Origin: Akkermansia muciniphila
Lineage (GTDB): Bacteria > Verrucomicrobiota > Verrucomicrobiia > Verrucomicrobiales > Akkermansiaceae
NCBI GenBank assembly: GCA_945874895.1
Contig: CAMCIC010000011.1
Span: 1 to 64,000, forward strand
Reading direction: 5' to 3'
Length of the DNA stretch: 64,000 nucleotides
This document shows positions 42,276 through 52,276 of the stretch, piece by piece; the stretch's first letter is position 1; each line of letters begins with the position of its first letter. The position numbers and the translations under genes are program-made. The notes beneath the pieces were generated by a model. It saw only the letters and a list, made by a program, of their open reading frames with translations, did not search any database and was not told the DNA's origin.

Positions 42276-43484
42276 TTAGGATTGGGAACCGAAAGGCCAT
42301 AGCCAACTGGGGAATCTGCGTTTGCGCATTTTTTCGATATCCGCCAACTGCGCGTAACGAATCAGACCGAGGACGGTGGCAAATTGAGGATCTTGAAAAT
42401 TCGCCTGCACGCCGCTGATTTCTGATCGTTCTGCGCGATAGACCGACAACCCGAAAACCTGGTGCGCGAGTTTGTCTAAGCCTTGCATCGTGCTGCTGCC
42501 GCCCGATAGAATGATGCCCGTGCCGATGCGTTCCAGCGCACCAGCTGGCAGACGTTTTTTCACCAGTGTGAGAATTTCTAACATCCTTTGGCGAATCACC
42601 TCGTTCAGCAATTCACGCTTCACTTCCTGATGCGTGAAACCTTTTTCATCGTAGGGGATTTTGATGCCGCCGACGGAGCGCGAGAGATCGCCGGAAGCAT
42701 CTCCTTCGCGGATTTTTAAGGCCTCTGCTTTGGAAAAAGGCAGCTCTGTGAGCATGTGAATGTCGTTGGTGACATGCTCACCTCCCGCAGCAATGCATCC
42801 TGACGCCGCGATGGCGCCTTCGAGATAAAGCGCGTAGTCTGTCGTTCCGCCACCGATGTCGATCAAGAGCGCGCCGCGTTCACGCTCTGCGCGATGGATG
42901 GCATACTGAGCAGTGGCAATGGGTGCGAACACCACATCGTCTACTTCCATCTGCAATTCGCGCGCGCATTTGATGCTATTCTGAATCCGGGTGCCTATGC
43001 CATAGACAACGTGATAATCGGACTCCAGGGTTTTGCCAAACAAACCGACGGGGCTGGAGCTGTGCTCGAAACTGTCGACGCGGTAATGTCGGGGAATGGT
43101 GTGGAGAATCACATGGTCCTCCCCGATGTTTACGCCTTTCGCGATTTCCTCGGCTTCACGCAAGTGCTCTGGTCGGATCTGTTTTTCCTTATCGGGCAGC
43201 CGATAGGTGCCGGTGTTGTTGACTCCTGTGTAATGAGCCCCGGTGACGGACAGAAACACACTGCCGATTTCGACTTCGCTGGATTCCTCGGCCTTGTTGC
43301 GTGCGTCCTCCACGCATGCGCGGACGTTGGCGTAATCACAGATTTCTCCCTTGCGCACACCAGCGGTTTTCGAGGTGCCGATGCCGAGAATTTTGACCGA
43401 GCCATCGGACTTTACTTCACCCACCAGCATGCAGACTTTGCTGGTGCCGATTTCGAGAGCGACATGAATTTTGGCGCGTGGCAT
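42276..43484 (-). CDS. ftsA: Cell division protein FtsA
   Basis: A 402-residue actin-like ATPase that tethers FtsZ to the membrane. Phosphate-binding ALEIGTSKVCMLVGEV, SHS2-type 1C insertion (about 80-165), LLIDIGGGTTDYALY and GIILSGGSSTMQGL are in place. The C-terminal amphipathic helix RRFPSWLWPFG serves as membrane anchor. It lies between ftsQ (28 bases) and ftsZ (12 bases) in the division cluster. Confidence 0.95.
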   Translation of the reverse strand: MPRAKIHVALEIGTSKVCMLVGEVKSDGSVKILGIGTSKTAGVRKGEICDYANVRACVEDARNKAEESSEVEIGSVFLSVTGAHYTGVNNTGTYRLPDKEKQIRPEHLREAEEIAKGVNIGEDHVILHTIPRHYRVDSFEHSSSPVGLFGKTLESDYHVVYGIGTRIQNSIKCARELQMEVDDVVFAPIATAQYAIHRAERERGALLIDIGGGTTDYALYLEGAIAASGCIAAGGEHVTNDIHMLTELPFSKAEALKIREGDASGDLSRSVGGIKIPYDEKGFTHQEVKRELLNEVIRQRMLEILTLVKKRLPAGALERIGTGIILSGGSSTMQGLDKLAHQVFGLSVYRAERSEISGVQANFQDPQFATVLGLIRYAQLADIEKMRKRRFPSWLWPFGSQS

Positions 43485-43512
43485 GGAGGGAAACGAGGCA
43501 AATAAGTTCGGG

Positions 43513-44454
43513 TTATGGGCGAGAGATCCCCTGAGCCGGTCCTTGAGGACGAACGCGCAAGGGCGAGGAGTTTGAAGAACGCAGAATGACGGGAAGATTG
43601 CGCTCGGGAATCAAATTGATGCTGGCGATTTGCATGCCTTTGTCACTGGCATGTTTCATCGACAACAATAGGTTCTCCAACTGGGTTTGATGGTCTTCAA
43701 GTCCGAAAATGGCTTCAACGCCATCACGTGTCCAAACTTTCATGGCCCATGGTTGGTAAGGTTGGATGCTATCGATCCATATGGCGTCGCTGTTGATGGC
43801 GCGTTCTGCCAGAGTCAGCAGCCGCAAGGCGCGTTTCATGGATTTGGACTCCACCTTTTGCCCTGGGATCAGCAACGGGGCTTCTTCGGCCGTCACAGTG
43901 ATGACGGGCAGGACCACGGCCTGATCGTATTGGAGTGGAGGGCACGGATAAAGATACCCATCACGATCCACCAGATAGCCATTCTCCCGCGATCGGGCCT
44001 GCATGTTGTTGGCTCGGCATTCCACCCACGCGTGAGGTTGGCGAACGGTAAGATCGATATGGATCGTGCCGGGCATCTCGCGGCACACTACGGCGGATGT
44101 CACTTCGGGACGTGCCTTCAAGCGTTCCTCGACCTCGCTCACGGGAATGTGGAAAATACTCTCGTTCAGGGGAATTTGAGCAATGGAGACAATGTCGGAT
44201 TCATTGAAAGCGTTGTTTGGAGAAAGTTGAATGACCCGCAATTCATATTTCGGGTTATTGAGAACGGTCTCTTGGAAAAAATTCCAAATACACCATCCTG
44301 AACCGAAGACCACACCAGCCACCATGCTCCACTTCAGAAGGCGAACGAGCCATCTTAGGGTCTCAAACCATACAATCCGCGGAGTGTAAATGCGCGCTTG
44401 CAGCACCTTTGAGCGGCTTTTGGGCACAAATTTGCTTGTTTTACGGCGCGGCAT
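43513..44454 (-). CDS. ftsQ: Cell division protein FtsQ
   Basis: A 313-residue bitopic inner-membrane protein. A basic cytoplasmic N-terminus (KTSKFVPKSRSK), one TM helix (WSMVAGVVFGSGWCIWNFF), a POTRA domain (about 75-145, SEVEERLKARPEVTSAVV) and a FtsQ beta domain follow. It links early and late divisome parts. Sequence identity to known FtsQ is low by eye, and position between ddl and ftsA makes the call firm. Its start is 2 bases beyond the ddl stop. Confidence 0.88.
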   Translation of the reverse strand: MPRRKTSKFVPKSRSKVLQARIYTPRIVWFETLRWLVRLLKWSMVAGVVFGSGWCIWNFFQETVLNNPKYELRVIQLSPNNAFNESDIVSIAQIPLNESIFHIPVSEVEERLKARPEVTSAVVCREMPGTIHIDLTVRQPHAWVECRANNMQARSRENGYLVDRDGYLYPCPPLQYDQAVVLPVITVTAEEAPLLIPGQKVESKSMKRALRLLTLAERAINSDAIWIDSIQPYQPWAMKVWTRDGVEAIFGLEDHQTQLENLLLSMKHASDKGMQIASINLIPERNLPVILRSSNSSPLRVRPQGPAQGISRP

Positions 44455-44456
44455 CG

Positions 44457-45374
44457 TTACGAACGTAACTTTACCGAAATATCAGCAATCCGTAAACATA
44501 AATCCCCAAAAACAATCCCTGCCGCCGCAGCTGCTTTGGGGAGCAAACTGGTCTCCGTCATGCCGGGAATGGTGTTGGCTTCCAGGACATAGGGGTGGTT
44601 GTTTTGATCCAGCAATACATCCACACGCGAGTAAACCTCGATTCCCAGAGCGTGGTGCGCCTCTACGGCTGCTTTTTGCACGGCCAAAGTGGTGGCTTCG
44701 TCTAGATCCGCTGGGCAGTAGTAGTCGCTTCCATCCCCGCCATTCATCCAGGGATACTTGTTGCTCATGTCATAGAATCCGCTACGCGGCGCGATGTGCA
44801 CGATGGGCAGGGCTTCACCGTCGAGCACGCCCACAGTGAGTTCTTTACCCGCAATGTATTGTTCCACCAGAATGTCATTGCCATATTTGGCCGCGTCTTC
44901 CATGGCGGACATGGCTTCCTCCTCACGCAACACGATGTGCACTCCTACACTCGATCCCTCACGTGGTGGTTTCACCACAAATGGTAGGGGCATGTGAGGG
45001 AGTCTTACACCTTGGCTTACATCGACGATTTCCGCGGCAGGCGTGGGAACGTTTGCGCCGATGAATTTCTCTTTGGCCAGATTTTTGTCGAACGCCACAC
45101 GACTGCTTGCCACTCCAGCTCCCGTGTAAGGGATGCCGCGTTTTTCTAACAGGTCTTGCAAGGTGCCGTCTTCGCCGAAGGTGCCGTGAATCACGTTAAA
45201 ACAAAGCCCCGTTCCTTCTGGTAGCGAAAAATCAGATCCTGTCACATCTACGGCTTCCGCGCGGAAACCCTTGTCCTGCAAGGCTTTGACGACGGCTGCG
45301 CCCGATGCGAGCGAAACCTTGCGCTCCGATCCTGGGCCACCCATTAGTACGGCGATGATAGTATTTTGATCCAT
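44457..45374 (-). CDS. ddl: D-alanine--D-alanine ligase
   Basis: A 305-residue ATP-grasp enzyme that makes the D-Ala-D-Ala end of peptidoglycan precursors. Motifs are VLMGGPGSERKVSLASG, HGTFGEDGTLQDLLE, PFVVKPPREGSSVGVHIV, DILVEQYIAGKELTVGVL and VLEANTIPGMTETSLLPK. The Tyr/Phe specificity region reads YYCPADLD, consistent with D-Ala rather than D-Lac. murB and murC, which precede ddl in many relatives, are not here. A polyphosphate kinase gene lies upstream instead. Confidence 0.95.
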   Translation of the reverse strand: MDQNTIIAVLMGGPGSERKVSLASGAAVVKALQDKGFRAEAVDVTGSDFSLPEGTGLCFNVIHGTFGEDGTLQDLLEKRGIPYTGAGVASSRVAFDKNLAKEKFIGANVPTPAAEIVDVSQGVRLPHMPLPFVVKPPREGSSVGVHIVLREEEAMSAMEDAAKYGNDILVEQYIAGKELTVGVLDGEALPIVHIAPRSGFYDMSNKYPWMNGGDGSDYYCPADLDEATTLAVQKAAVEAHHALGIEVYSRVDVLLDQNNHPYVLEANTIPGMTETSLLPKAAAAAGIVFGDLCLRIADISVKLRS

Positions 45375-45456
45375 GTGTTCCGCGTTTGTTTCGCGGCGCG
45401 AGATTACCGCGTTGGCAGGATGTGAGCGAGGAAAATTTGTCGATGCGGGGCATCGC

Positions 45457-47613
45457 TCATGAGCTCGGCGTGTGCGGTTCGAACGTGAGGGATCGTTCGT
45501 GCTCGCGCGCTTTCGCTAGACGTTTTGCCTCACGGAAAAAATGCAATTGCGCGCGGAAAGGCTTCTCTCCCTTGATGGGCATGACCGGCGAGGAAAGCCC
45601 AGTCGGTAGTATCAAATGCGCGTTGCTATTGTCGTTGAAACAGTTTTTCAAAATGCCGATCAAACGACGCTTCAAGGTGGCGTCCTCGATGGGAATCATG
45701 AGCTCGATGCGGCGATCGAGATTGCGTGACATCCAGTCTGCCGAGGCGATGAACACGGCATTTTGTCCACCCTGATGAAAAGCGAAGATCCGCGCGTGTT
45801 CGAGATAGCGATCGATGATCGATACGACGCGAATGTTCTTCGAATATTTTTTGTCGTTTGGTTTGAGGCAGCAAACGCCGCGAATGTTGAGGGAGATTTC
45901 CACGCCAGCCTGCGATGCTTTGTAAAGCGCTTGTATGATATCGGGATCTTGCAACGAATTCACTTTCGCCATGATCCACGCAGGCTCGCCGAGTTTGGCG
46001 CGATCTGCCTCCGAGGCGATCAGTTCTAACAGACGCGGCTTCATTTGGGTGGGAGCCGGAATCAAATGTCGGAAACGCAGAAGCTTGGAGCGACCGGTGA
46101 GAGCATTGAAAAACAAGGAAGCGTCGTGTCCGTAATCCGGCCTGCAAGTGAGGTAGGAGATATCCGTGTAAAGTTTGGCCGTGGTCTCATTGTAGTTGCC
46201 CGTTCCCAGATGGACATATCGACGCAGGGATCCCTCTTCACGACGCACGACCAGACAGATCTTGGCGTGGGTTTTGAGCCCCTTGACGCCATACACGATG
46301 GTCACTCCGGCATTTTGCAACTCATCCGCACGCATCAGATTGCGAGCTTCGTCGAAGCGGGCTTTGAGCTCTACCAGCACAGTCACCTGCTTGCCGTTTT
46401 GCGCTGCAAGGATCAGTGCGTCAATGATGCGAGATTTTTTTGCCGTTCGATAGAGCACTTGCTTGATCGCCAGCACGTTCGGATCCACAGCCGCCTCTTC
46501 TAATAAACGCAGGACTGGATCGAACGATTGATAGGGATGAAAGAGAAGCAGATCTTTTTGCGATATGGCATCGAACATTGATGCGCCGGGAGCGATATCG
46601 GGTGAGTGCTGGGGTTGCCAGTCTTCATCACGCAGCGCGTGGAATCCGGGGAGAAAGGCAAGATCCATCAGGCTCGCCAGCCCCACAGGACCGCGCGGTA
46701 TGGTGTAAATTTCCTCCTTGCCGGCTCCGGTTGCACTGCGAATGACGGCGATCAACTCGCGCGGACAGGAAATGGGAACCTCCACGCGCACAGTATCGGC
46801 AAAACGCCGTGCCGTCAGCACCTCTTCCATTTCATCAGCCAAGTCATGGGTGTTATCATCATCCACCGCAATGTCGCCGTTACGCGTGATGCGGAATACG
46901 CCTGTGGATGTCACGGTTTCTCCAGGGAACAAGGAAGATGCTTGCAGGGCCACCAGATCTTCTAACAGAATAAATGTGGTGGGACTGTTGGTGAGAGGGA
47001 TTCTTCGCCCTAACGATTCCGGCAGCGGAATGAAGGCGAAGCGTTTCTCATGGGTCTCGGGATTCTGTATGCGGCAGGCGAGTATGGGCGTCAAGGCCGG
47101 CAAGGTCAGCGTGTCCTGACTGGGATCATAGGAGAGCGGAGTCAATACCGGCATGATGGCATGCTCGTAGGTGGCACGCAGGGAGGTTTTTTCGGATTCG
47201 CTCAAACGTGCGGGATCGAGAAAATGGATCTCATGCTTTGCCAACAAAGGCATCAGAACTCCATGAAGAAGATGATATTGATCATCGACAAACTGCAGGA
47301 TTCGCTTGCGTAGGAGTTCAAGCTGCCGTCTCGGAGTATGTCCACTGGCATCAGGGTTTTTGCGGCCCGCTCGCTGGAGCAACATCAGCCCGCCGATGCG
47401 CACTTGGAAAAATTCATCGAGATTCGATGCGGTGATGGCTAGAAATTTCACTCGCTCTAACAGTGGTAGATCCGAACGCTGAGCCTGATGCAGAACGCGT
47501 TGGTTGAACTCGATCCAAGAGAGTTCACGATTGAGGAAGGGCGTGACCATGAGCGCGTATGCTAGAAGCAAATTGCGGCTTTGCCAAGCATCCATGAGTG
47601 AAATTGTCGCCAT
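45457..47613 (-). CDS. ppk: Polyphosphate kinase 1
   Basis: A 718-residue enzyme that makes inorganic polyphosphate from ATP. The family N-terminus MVTPFLNRELSWIEFNQRVL begins at an internal ATG at 47550, which may be the true start. The phosphorylated His lies in GLKTHAKICLVVRREEG, the second His in YVHLGTGNYNETTA, and KQVLYRTAKKSRIIDAL is typical. All four PPK domains are present. It sits 83 bases upstream of ddl and 34 bases downstream of the DUF6288-like gene, all on the minus strand. Confidence 0.95.
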   Translation of the reverse strand: MATISLMDAWQSRNLLLAYALMVTPFLNRELSWIEFNQRVLHQAQRSDLPLLERVKFLAITASNLDEFFQVRIGGLMLLQRAGRKNPDASGHTPRRQLELLRKRILQFVDDQYHLLHGVLMPLLAKHEIHFLDPARLSESEKTSLRATYEHAIMPVLTPLSYDPSQDTLTLPALTPILACRIQNPETHEKRFAFIPLPESLGRRIPLTNSPTTFILLEDLVALQASSLFPGETVTSTGVFRITRNGDIAVDDDNTHDLADEMEEVLTARRFADTVRVEVPISCPRELIAVIRSATGAGKEEIYTIPRGPVGLASLMDLAFLPGFHALRDEDWQPQHSPDIAPGASMFDAISQKDLLLFHPYQSFDPVLRLLEEAAVDPNVLAIKQVLYRTAKKSRIIDALILAAQNGKQVTVLVELKARFDEARNLMRADELQNAGVTIVYGVKGLKTHAKICLVVRREEGSLRRYVHLGTGNYNETTAKLYTDISYLTCRPDYGHDASLFFNALTGRSKLLRFRHLIPAPTQMKPRLLELIASEADRAKLGEPAWIMAKVNSLQDPDIIQALYKASQAGVEISLNIRGVCCLKPNDKKYSKNIRVVSIIDRYLEHARIFAFHQGGQNAVFIASADWMSRNLDRRIELMIPIEDATLKRRLIGILKNCFNDNSNAHLILPTGLSSPVMPIKGEKPFRAQLHFFREAKRLAKAREHERSLTFEPHTPSS

Positions 47614-47646
47614 CTCTCATGGCCTGCAGCTGGGAATCTGGGGGGA

Positions 47647-49938
47647 TCATTTCCACCAGTTTCGGTCTTTGGCTCCGGTAAGCGTTAGAGTCTTTTTATG
47701 GGCCTGAAGCACCAGCGGGTAGACGGCGTTGAGTAGATCGTCCTCGCCCATGTAGGGCGCACCCATGTGGGGTGTGGTGAAATGAAGGCCATAGCCTGGC
47801 TCCCAAGCGAGTGAGAAAGACCATGCGTATTGGCGCAAAACAGTGCCGAAGGCCTGCGGGCGAGCGAGATGGAGGCCGAGCAAGCCCCAGCCAGCGCCGG
47901 GTTCGCCATAAGCATGGGTATTGCGCAGCCACGGGTGGTTTTTTTCCATGAAAGCGGTCATCGCATCGCGCATATCGGTCCGTTGTCCACGCAGTTGGCA
48001 GGCGATGGCAAACAATCCCGAGCGCGACCAGAATTCTTCCGTGTCTTTGTAGGAGCGATTGTAGCCGAGTGCGCCATGACCTCCTTCTTTGGGATCGGAC
48101 CATGCCATTTCCATGTAGGGCATGAGCATTTCAAAAAGGGCCGATTTCATGCCACAGCGCTGGGCAAGAGCTTCGAACACGAGCAAGTGACAAGCCGGTG
48201 CTACGAGGGCTTTTTGCCCATATGGCAAGCCGTCAGGTCCGTGGCCCAAGGCGGGTACGTCCCAAGCGGATTGGTGTTTTCCGTTGAAAGCCCAATCGCG
48301 CAGGGCATCGAGATGGGGTAATACGCGTTCATCTCCGGTGGCAAGATACCATTCGCTGTAAAGGATGCAGGCATAGGCTCCGCTCCAGAATCCGAGATTG
48401 CCGTAGTTCTCGGGTTTCGGATATTTCGCCAAAGACCAATCGACGGCACGTTTGACATTTTCTCTATAGGTGGCTTCGCGCGTGGCCATCAGAGCCAGTG
48501 CCGACCAGCAGGTGCGAATGATGTCGTTGGACCATGAGCCATTCGCGAGTTGTTTGGTCTTGGCATAATGCAGCATGTCCTTGAGTAGGGCGGATGCCTC
48601 GGGATCTGTTGCTGGATCCATGGTGGTGAACGGGCGGCTACGCGGCAGCTTGAGAGGAATGGAGGTTTCCTTGCCATTGCGCCACACCCCCAGCACCAGT
48701 TCGGATTTTTTTGCCCGCAGAGCTGCCTCAGTGGCTCGCCCCAGCATGGCTTCATGGCTGTAACTCAGCCATTCCCAGCCAGGATTCAGATCATTTTCGG
48801 ACAGAGGAATTCCCGAGACGGAGAGGATGGCATCTCCTGCGACCAGTCCCGCTGCGGCGGCGGGTGAGTCGGGTCGCACATTCATGATGGTGAGAACTTT
48901 TTGCTGGTGTTCCGTCAGCGCATCAAAACCCAGTAAGCCCGCCCCAAGTTTGTCAGGACCTAGACCGCCATTGGACCGGCCGTAGAGTTTGGCACTGGGC
49001 GCAGTGTGGATTCGTGCAAGATCGATGCCCCCAACAATGGCTGTGGCTCCCTTGTTGCGAATGCGAAGGACGAAGCGTTTTTCGATCAACTTTTCGAGAA
49101 GCTCGGAAGGTATTTCCATGGTCACGCGATGCGGAGCGGGACTGGCCTTTTCCAGAGGCAAAGGCCAAGGAATCCCCAGTGGTGTGAGTTCCGCGCAGGC
49201 ACCAAAACCACCGCCTGTGATGTCACTCAAGATCGTCATGCGAATCGCCTCCACCGCGGTTTTTTCCGCAAAGAGAATTTCCAGCGGAGTGGTTTCCTTG
49301 CCCTTGGCCACCGCGCCGGCAGAAGCTTCGCGCCATTGACCTTTAGCGCGATACTCCAAACGATACTCCCTCGCGTTGCCATTGCCAAATCCCTCGCGTG
49401 GAGTGTAGCGAATGCCCGTCAGCCATTGGGTTTTACCAAATTCCACACCAATGGTATGAGGACCATCGACTTTTCCTCCCGCATAACGCGAGTGCCATAT
49501 CGTTTTGGGATTGCCATCGAAAGCCAGCTTCGCCTCTCCACCTGGTTGTTCTGAGGAATACAACATGGCCCACTGGGCACGGGGGGCCGCGACATTCAAT
49601 CGTTTGGTGGATGTTGCAAAGACGCCTCCTGTCGCAGGGTCAACGGCTTCCCAGATGATTTCCGCCCATCCTCCTGCCGCCCCAGTGCCATAGAGATCTG
49701 TGGACGCCATCAGGCGCCATGAGCCTCCCGCGGCTTTTTCCTTATCGCCCAATTCAGGAATAAGCACTGGCAGCGTTCGGCTTGTCCCTGCTGCCAAGGG
49801 ATATCCGGCACCTCCTGGCAGCGGCCAGATTCCTTGGTCGTCCATCGGCCAAGACAAAGCGGGCAAGGGATGGGCATGGGATAGGGATGTAGCCAATCCT
49901 AGTACAAATAAGCAGCGCATGCTCCATAAACGTCTCAT
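47647..49938 (-). CDS. Secreted discoidin/PDZ/DUF6288-type protein
   Basis: A 763-residue exported protein with signal peptide RCLFVLGLATSLSHAHPLPA. Residues ~125-250 look like an F5/8-type C (discoidin) domain (LAFDGNPKTIWHSRYAGG, GVEFGKTQWLTGIRYTPR). Residues ~340-420 are a PDZ domain (DSPAAAAGLVAGDAILSVSG). Residues ~450-750 form an alpha/alpha-barrel-like domain (NGSWSNDIIRTCWSALALMA, GALGYNRSYKDTEEFWSRSG) as in DUF6288 proteins. It is probably a carbohydrate-active or scaffold protein outside the cytoplasm. Activity is unproven. Confidence 0.82.
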   Translation of the reverse strand: MRRLWSMRCLFVLGLATSLSHAHPLPALSWPMDDQGIWPLPGGAGYPLAAGTSRTLPVLIPELGDKEKAAGGSWRLMASTDLYGTGAAGGWAEIIWEAVDPATGGVFATSTKRLNVAAPRAQWAMLYSSEQPGGEAKLAFDGNPKTIWHSRYAGGKVDGPHTIGVEFGKTQWLTGIRYTPREGFGNGNAREYRLEYRAKGQWREASAGAVAKGKETTPLEILFAEKTAVEAIRMTILSDITGGGFGACAELTPLGIPWPLPLEKASPAPHRVTMEIPSELLEKLIEKRFVLRIRNKGATAIVGGIDLARIHTAPSAKLYGRSNGGLGPDKLGAGLLGFDALTEHQQKVLTIMNVRPDSPAAAAGLVAGDAILSVSGIPLSENDLNPGWEWLSYSHEAMLGRATEAALRAKKSELVLGVWRNGKETSIPLKLPRSRPFTTMDPATDPEASALLKDMLHYAKTKQLANGSWSNDIIRTCWSALALMATREATYRENVKRAVDWSLAKYPKPENYGNLGFWSGAYACILYSEWYLATGDERVLPHLDALRDWAFNGKHQSAWDVPALGHGPDGLPYGQKALVAPACHLLVFEALAQRCGMKSALFEMLMPYMEMAWSDPKEGGHGALGYNRSYKDTEEFWSRSGLFAIACQLRGQRTDMRDAMTAFMEKNHPWLRNTHAYGEPGAGWGLLGLHLARPQAFGTVLRQYAWSFSLAWEPGYGLHFTTPHMGAPYMGEDDLLNAVYPLVLQAHKKTLTLTGAKDRNWWK

Positions 49939-49969
49939 GATTCATCGATGTTTCGGCGACCGCAAAAAA

Positions 49970-50533
49970 TCATGGTTTCCACGAAACCGCGCACTGCTGG
50001 ATCTGTCCATTCCGGTCAGCGAATTTGACAAATCCATGTTCCCTCCCGTATTCATGAACCATTTTGGTGACTTTCACGTCGTAACAGCAGTATTCCGCGA
50101 TTTTGAGTAACGGCTCAGGTTGGCCCGTGCGTTTGTGTTCCTGCCACCACTTCAGTGCATCCAGACCGTCCGCCGTTTTCCCTGTACCTAAGGAAGCCGA
50201 AGCGATGGAGTCCAATTTCAGGCGATGTCCGAGAGTGTGCTCGATATCCACCAACATGTCGAGATTGCGAGTTTGCTCGATGATGTCGAATACCGAATAG
50301 GATTGCAAAACACCATAATCAAAGCCGATGTGATTGAATCCCACCACCAAATCGGCGCGCGTCAGTTCCTGCACCAGCGCCTGCATCTCACTTTCGGGAT
50401 AAATCGTGTATTCGCCGCGATCTGTGGAATAGGTGACCGCCACGGAAACCCCCATTTTGTGTTTTTGTGAAAATCCACCTACGTCACTGAAGCTGCGTTG
50501 GGTTTCGAGGTCAAAATACACAATGTTCGGCAT
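49970..50533 (-). CDS. DEDD-type 3'-5' exonuclease/RNase H-like protein
   Basis: A 187-residue protein starting MPNIVYFDLETQRSFSDVGG. The four acidic residues of the DEDD fold are visible: D and E in YFDLETQ, D in VGFNHIGFDYGVL and D in YCCYDVKVTKMVHEYG. It resembles the RNase_H_2/YprB-like group and is probably a nuclease acting on DNA or RNA. It may be the first gene of the long minus-strand row, 31 bases before the DUF6288-like gene. Confidence 0.8.
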   Translation of the reverse strand: MPNIVYFDLETQRSFSDVGGFSQKHKMGVSVAVTYSTDRGEYTIYPESEMQALVQELTRADLVVGFNHIGFDYGVLQSYSVFDIIEQTRNLDMLVDIEHTLGHRLKLDSIASASLGTGKTADGLDALKWWQEHKRTGQPEPLLKIAEYCCYDVKVTKMVHEYGREHGFVKFADRNGQIQQCAVSWKP

Positions 50534-50761
50534 GCGGAGACATCGTATCCATGCCACTGCCTCGCGCAAGGCGGAACCTACAAATGGGAAAAATCATGCG
50601 CTGACCATCTTGAGCCTTGACACGAACGAGCACATTGTTTTGGCTGTGGCCGGGCTGGGATGAGAGATGTGACTGGTACGTATGGGAACCTTGCCCGGCG
50701 TGCTCCAGGCTTTCCCGTTGAAACATTTTTCATTCCGCAGGCGTAACTACCGCATTCGTTC

Positions 50762-52276
50762 ATGGATATTACTTCTCCACTTTGGTATATATGCTATCTG
50801 GTCGTTCTGATCGGCATGTCGGGATACGGCTTTCACAGGTTGACGATCGTCTATCTCTACCTGAAGCATCGGAACGATGCACCCAAGCCCAAGGAGCTTT
50901 TTCAGGAATTGCCGCTGGTAACCATCCAATTGCCCGTATTCAACGAAATGCATGTGGTCGACCGTTTGCTCGACAGTGTGGCAGCGCTGGACTATCCCAA
51001 GGATAAATTGCAGATCCAGATCATCGATGACTCCACTGATGAAACCACAGCCATCTGCGAAGCCGGTGCTGCTCGTTTGCGAAGCATGGGCTTTGACGCG
51101 GAAATGATTCATCGCGATGATCGCACCGGCTACAAAGCAGGAGCTCTGGAGAACGCCACGCCCATGGCCAAGGGCGAGTATCTCTTCATTCTCGATGCCG
51201 ATTTCGTTCCCAATGCCGATGTGTTGCAAAAGACGATTCACTACTTTACCGATGACAAAGTAGGGCTGATTCAAACTCGCTGGGGTCACCTCAACCGCAC
51301 ATACAACGTGCTGACCCGCGTGCAGGCGATGTTTCTCGACGGCCACTTGGAACTCGAGCAAACAGCTCGCAATCGTTCGGGACGTTTTTTCACCTTCAAT
51401 GGCACGGCGGGCATTTGGCGCAAGTCCTGCATCGAGGATGCCGGCGGTTGGGAGCATGACACTCTCACGGAGGACATGGATCTTTCCTACCGCGCCCAGC
51501 TCAAGGGATGGCGCTTTGTCTTTCTCAATGATGTGGAAACGCCCGCTGAGTTGCCAGTAGACATGGATGGATTCAAGAGCCAGCAACACCGTTGGACGAA
51601 GGGTTCGATCCAAGTCTGCAAAAAGGTCCTCCCCTCCATTCTCAAGAGTAATGTATCGCTTCCCATTAAGATGGAAGCCTTCGCTCATTTGACGTCGAAC
51701 TTCGCTTATCTTGCTCTGATCTGCCTTTGTTTTTTGATTTACCCGAATTTGCACTCCAAGATCGATTTGGGACCTTACGGCTACTACCTGATCAACGGCT
51801 CGATCTTTTTCTTCACGACTGTTTCGATCGTGGCCTTCTACCTGACTTCGCAAAAAGCGCTTCGTCCCGGGACTTGGTGGAAAGAGATGCCCTATCTGCC
51901 CTTGTTGCTCGCACTCGGCATAGGCATGTCGGTGAATAACGCCAAGGCGGTGATCGAAGCCATTTTCAATCACCAGTCCGCTTTTGTTCGAACCCCCAAG
52001 TATGGCATCGATCAGAAGCCCCGCACAGACTGGAAAAAGAGCAGTTACAAGGCGATCAAGACACTCACTCCCGTTGTGGAATTTCTGTTCGGCAGTTTTT
52101 TCCTCTACGTGGTGATCGAAGCGGCAATGGACGCGAAATATAGCTCTGCCGTGCTATTGCTTCCTTTCCCTATCGGATTTTTCTACACTTCGTTATCTTC
52201 TTTGGCAAGAATGTTGCCTTCACGCAAGGTGGAGGTGGCCAAGGAGATGGCCGCTATCCCTACCACAGAGTCGTGA
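50762..52276 (+). CDS. Cellulose-synthase-like family 2 glycosyltransferase
   Basis: A 504-residue inner-membrane enzyme. An N-terminal TM helix, the GT2 catalytic domain and four or more C-terminal TM helices are visible. Motifs are IIDDSTDETTAI (first Asp), DADFVPNADV (D-x-D), TEDMDLSYRAQLKGW (base Asp) and QQHRWTKGS, the processive Q-x-x-R-W. The pattern is closest to CSLA/CSLC-type (glucomannan or xyloglucan backbone) synthases. It probably polymerises and exports a beta-linked glycan. The stop overlaps the GTG of the next gene, so the two are translationally coupled. Confidence 0.9.
   Translation: MDITSPLWYICYLVVLIGMSGYGFHRLTIVYLYLKHRNDAPKPKELFQELPLVTIQLPVFNEMHVVDRLLDSVAALDYPKDKLQIQIIDDSTDETTAICEAGAARLRSMGFDAEMIHRDDRTGYKAGALENATPMAKGEYLFILDADFVPNADVLQKTIHYFTDDKVGLIQTRWGHLNRTYNVLTRVQAMFLDGHLELEQTARNRSGRFFTFNGTAGIWRKSCIEDAGGWEHDTLTEDMDLSYRAQLKGWRFVFLNDVETPAELPVDMDGFKSQQHRWTKGSIQVCKKVLPSILKSNVSLPIKMEAFAHLTSNFAYLALICLCFLIYPNLHSKIDLGPYGYYLINGSIFFFTTVSIVAFYLTSQKALRPGTWWKEMPYLPLLLALGIGMSVNNAKAVIEAIFNHQSAFVRTPKYGIDQKPRTDWKKSSYKAIKTLTPVVEFLFGSFFLYVVIEAAMDAKYSSAVLLLPFPIGFFYTSLSSLARMLPSRKVEVAKEMAAIPTTES

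Noticed and set aside
50747-51973. A 408-residue open frame on the minus strand
   Set aside because: It is antisense to the glycosyltransferase, whose motifs are complete. No protein family is visible in the reverse frame.
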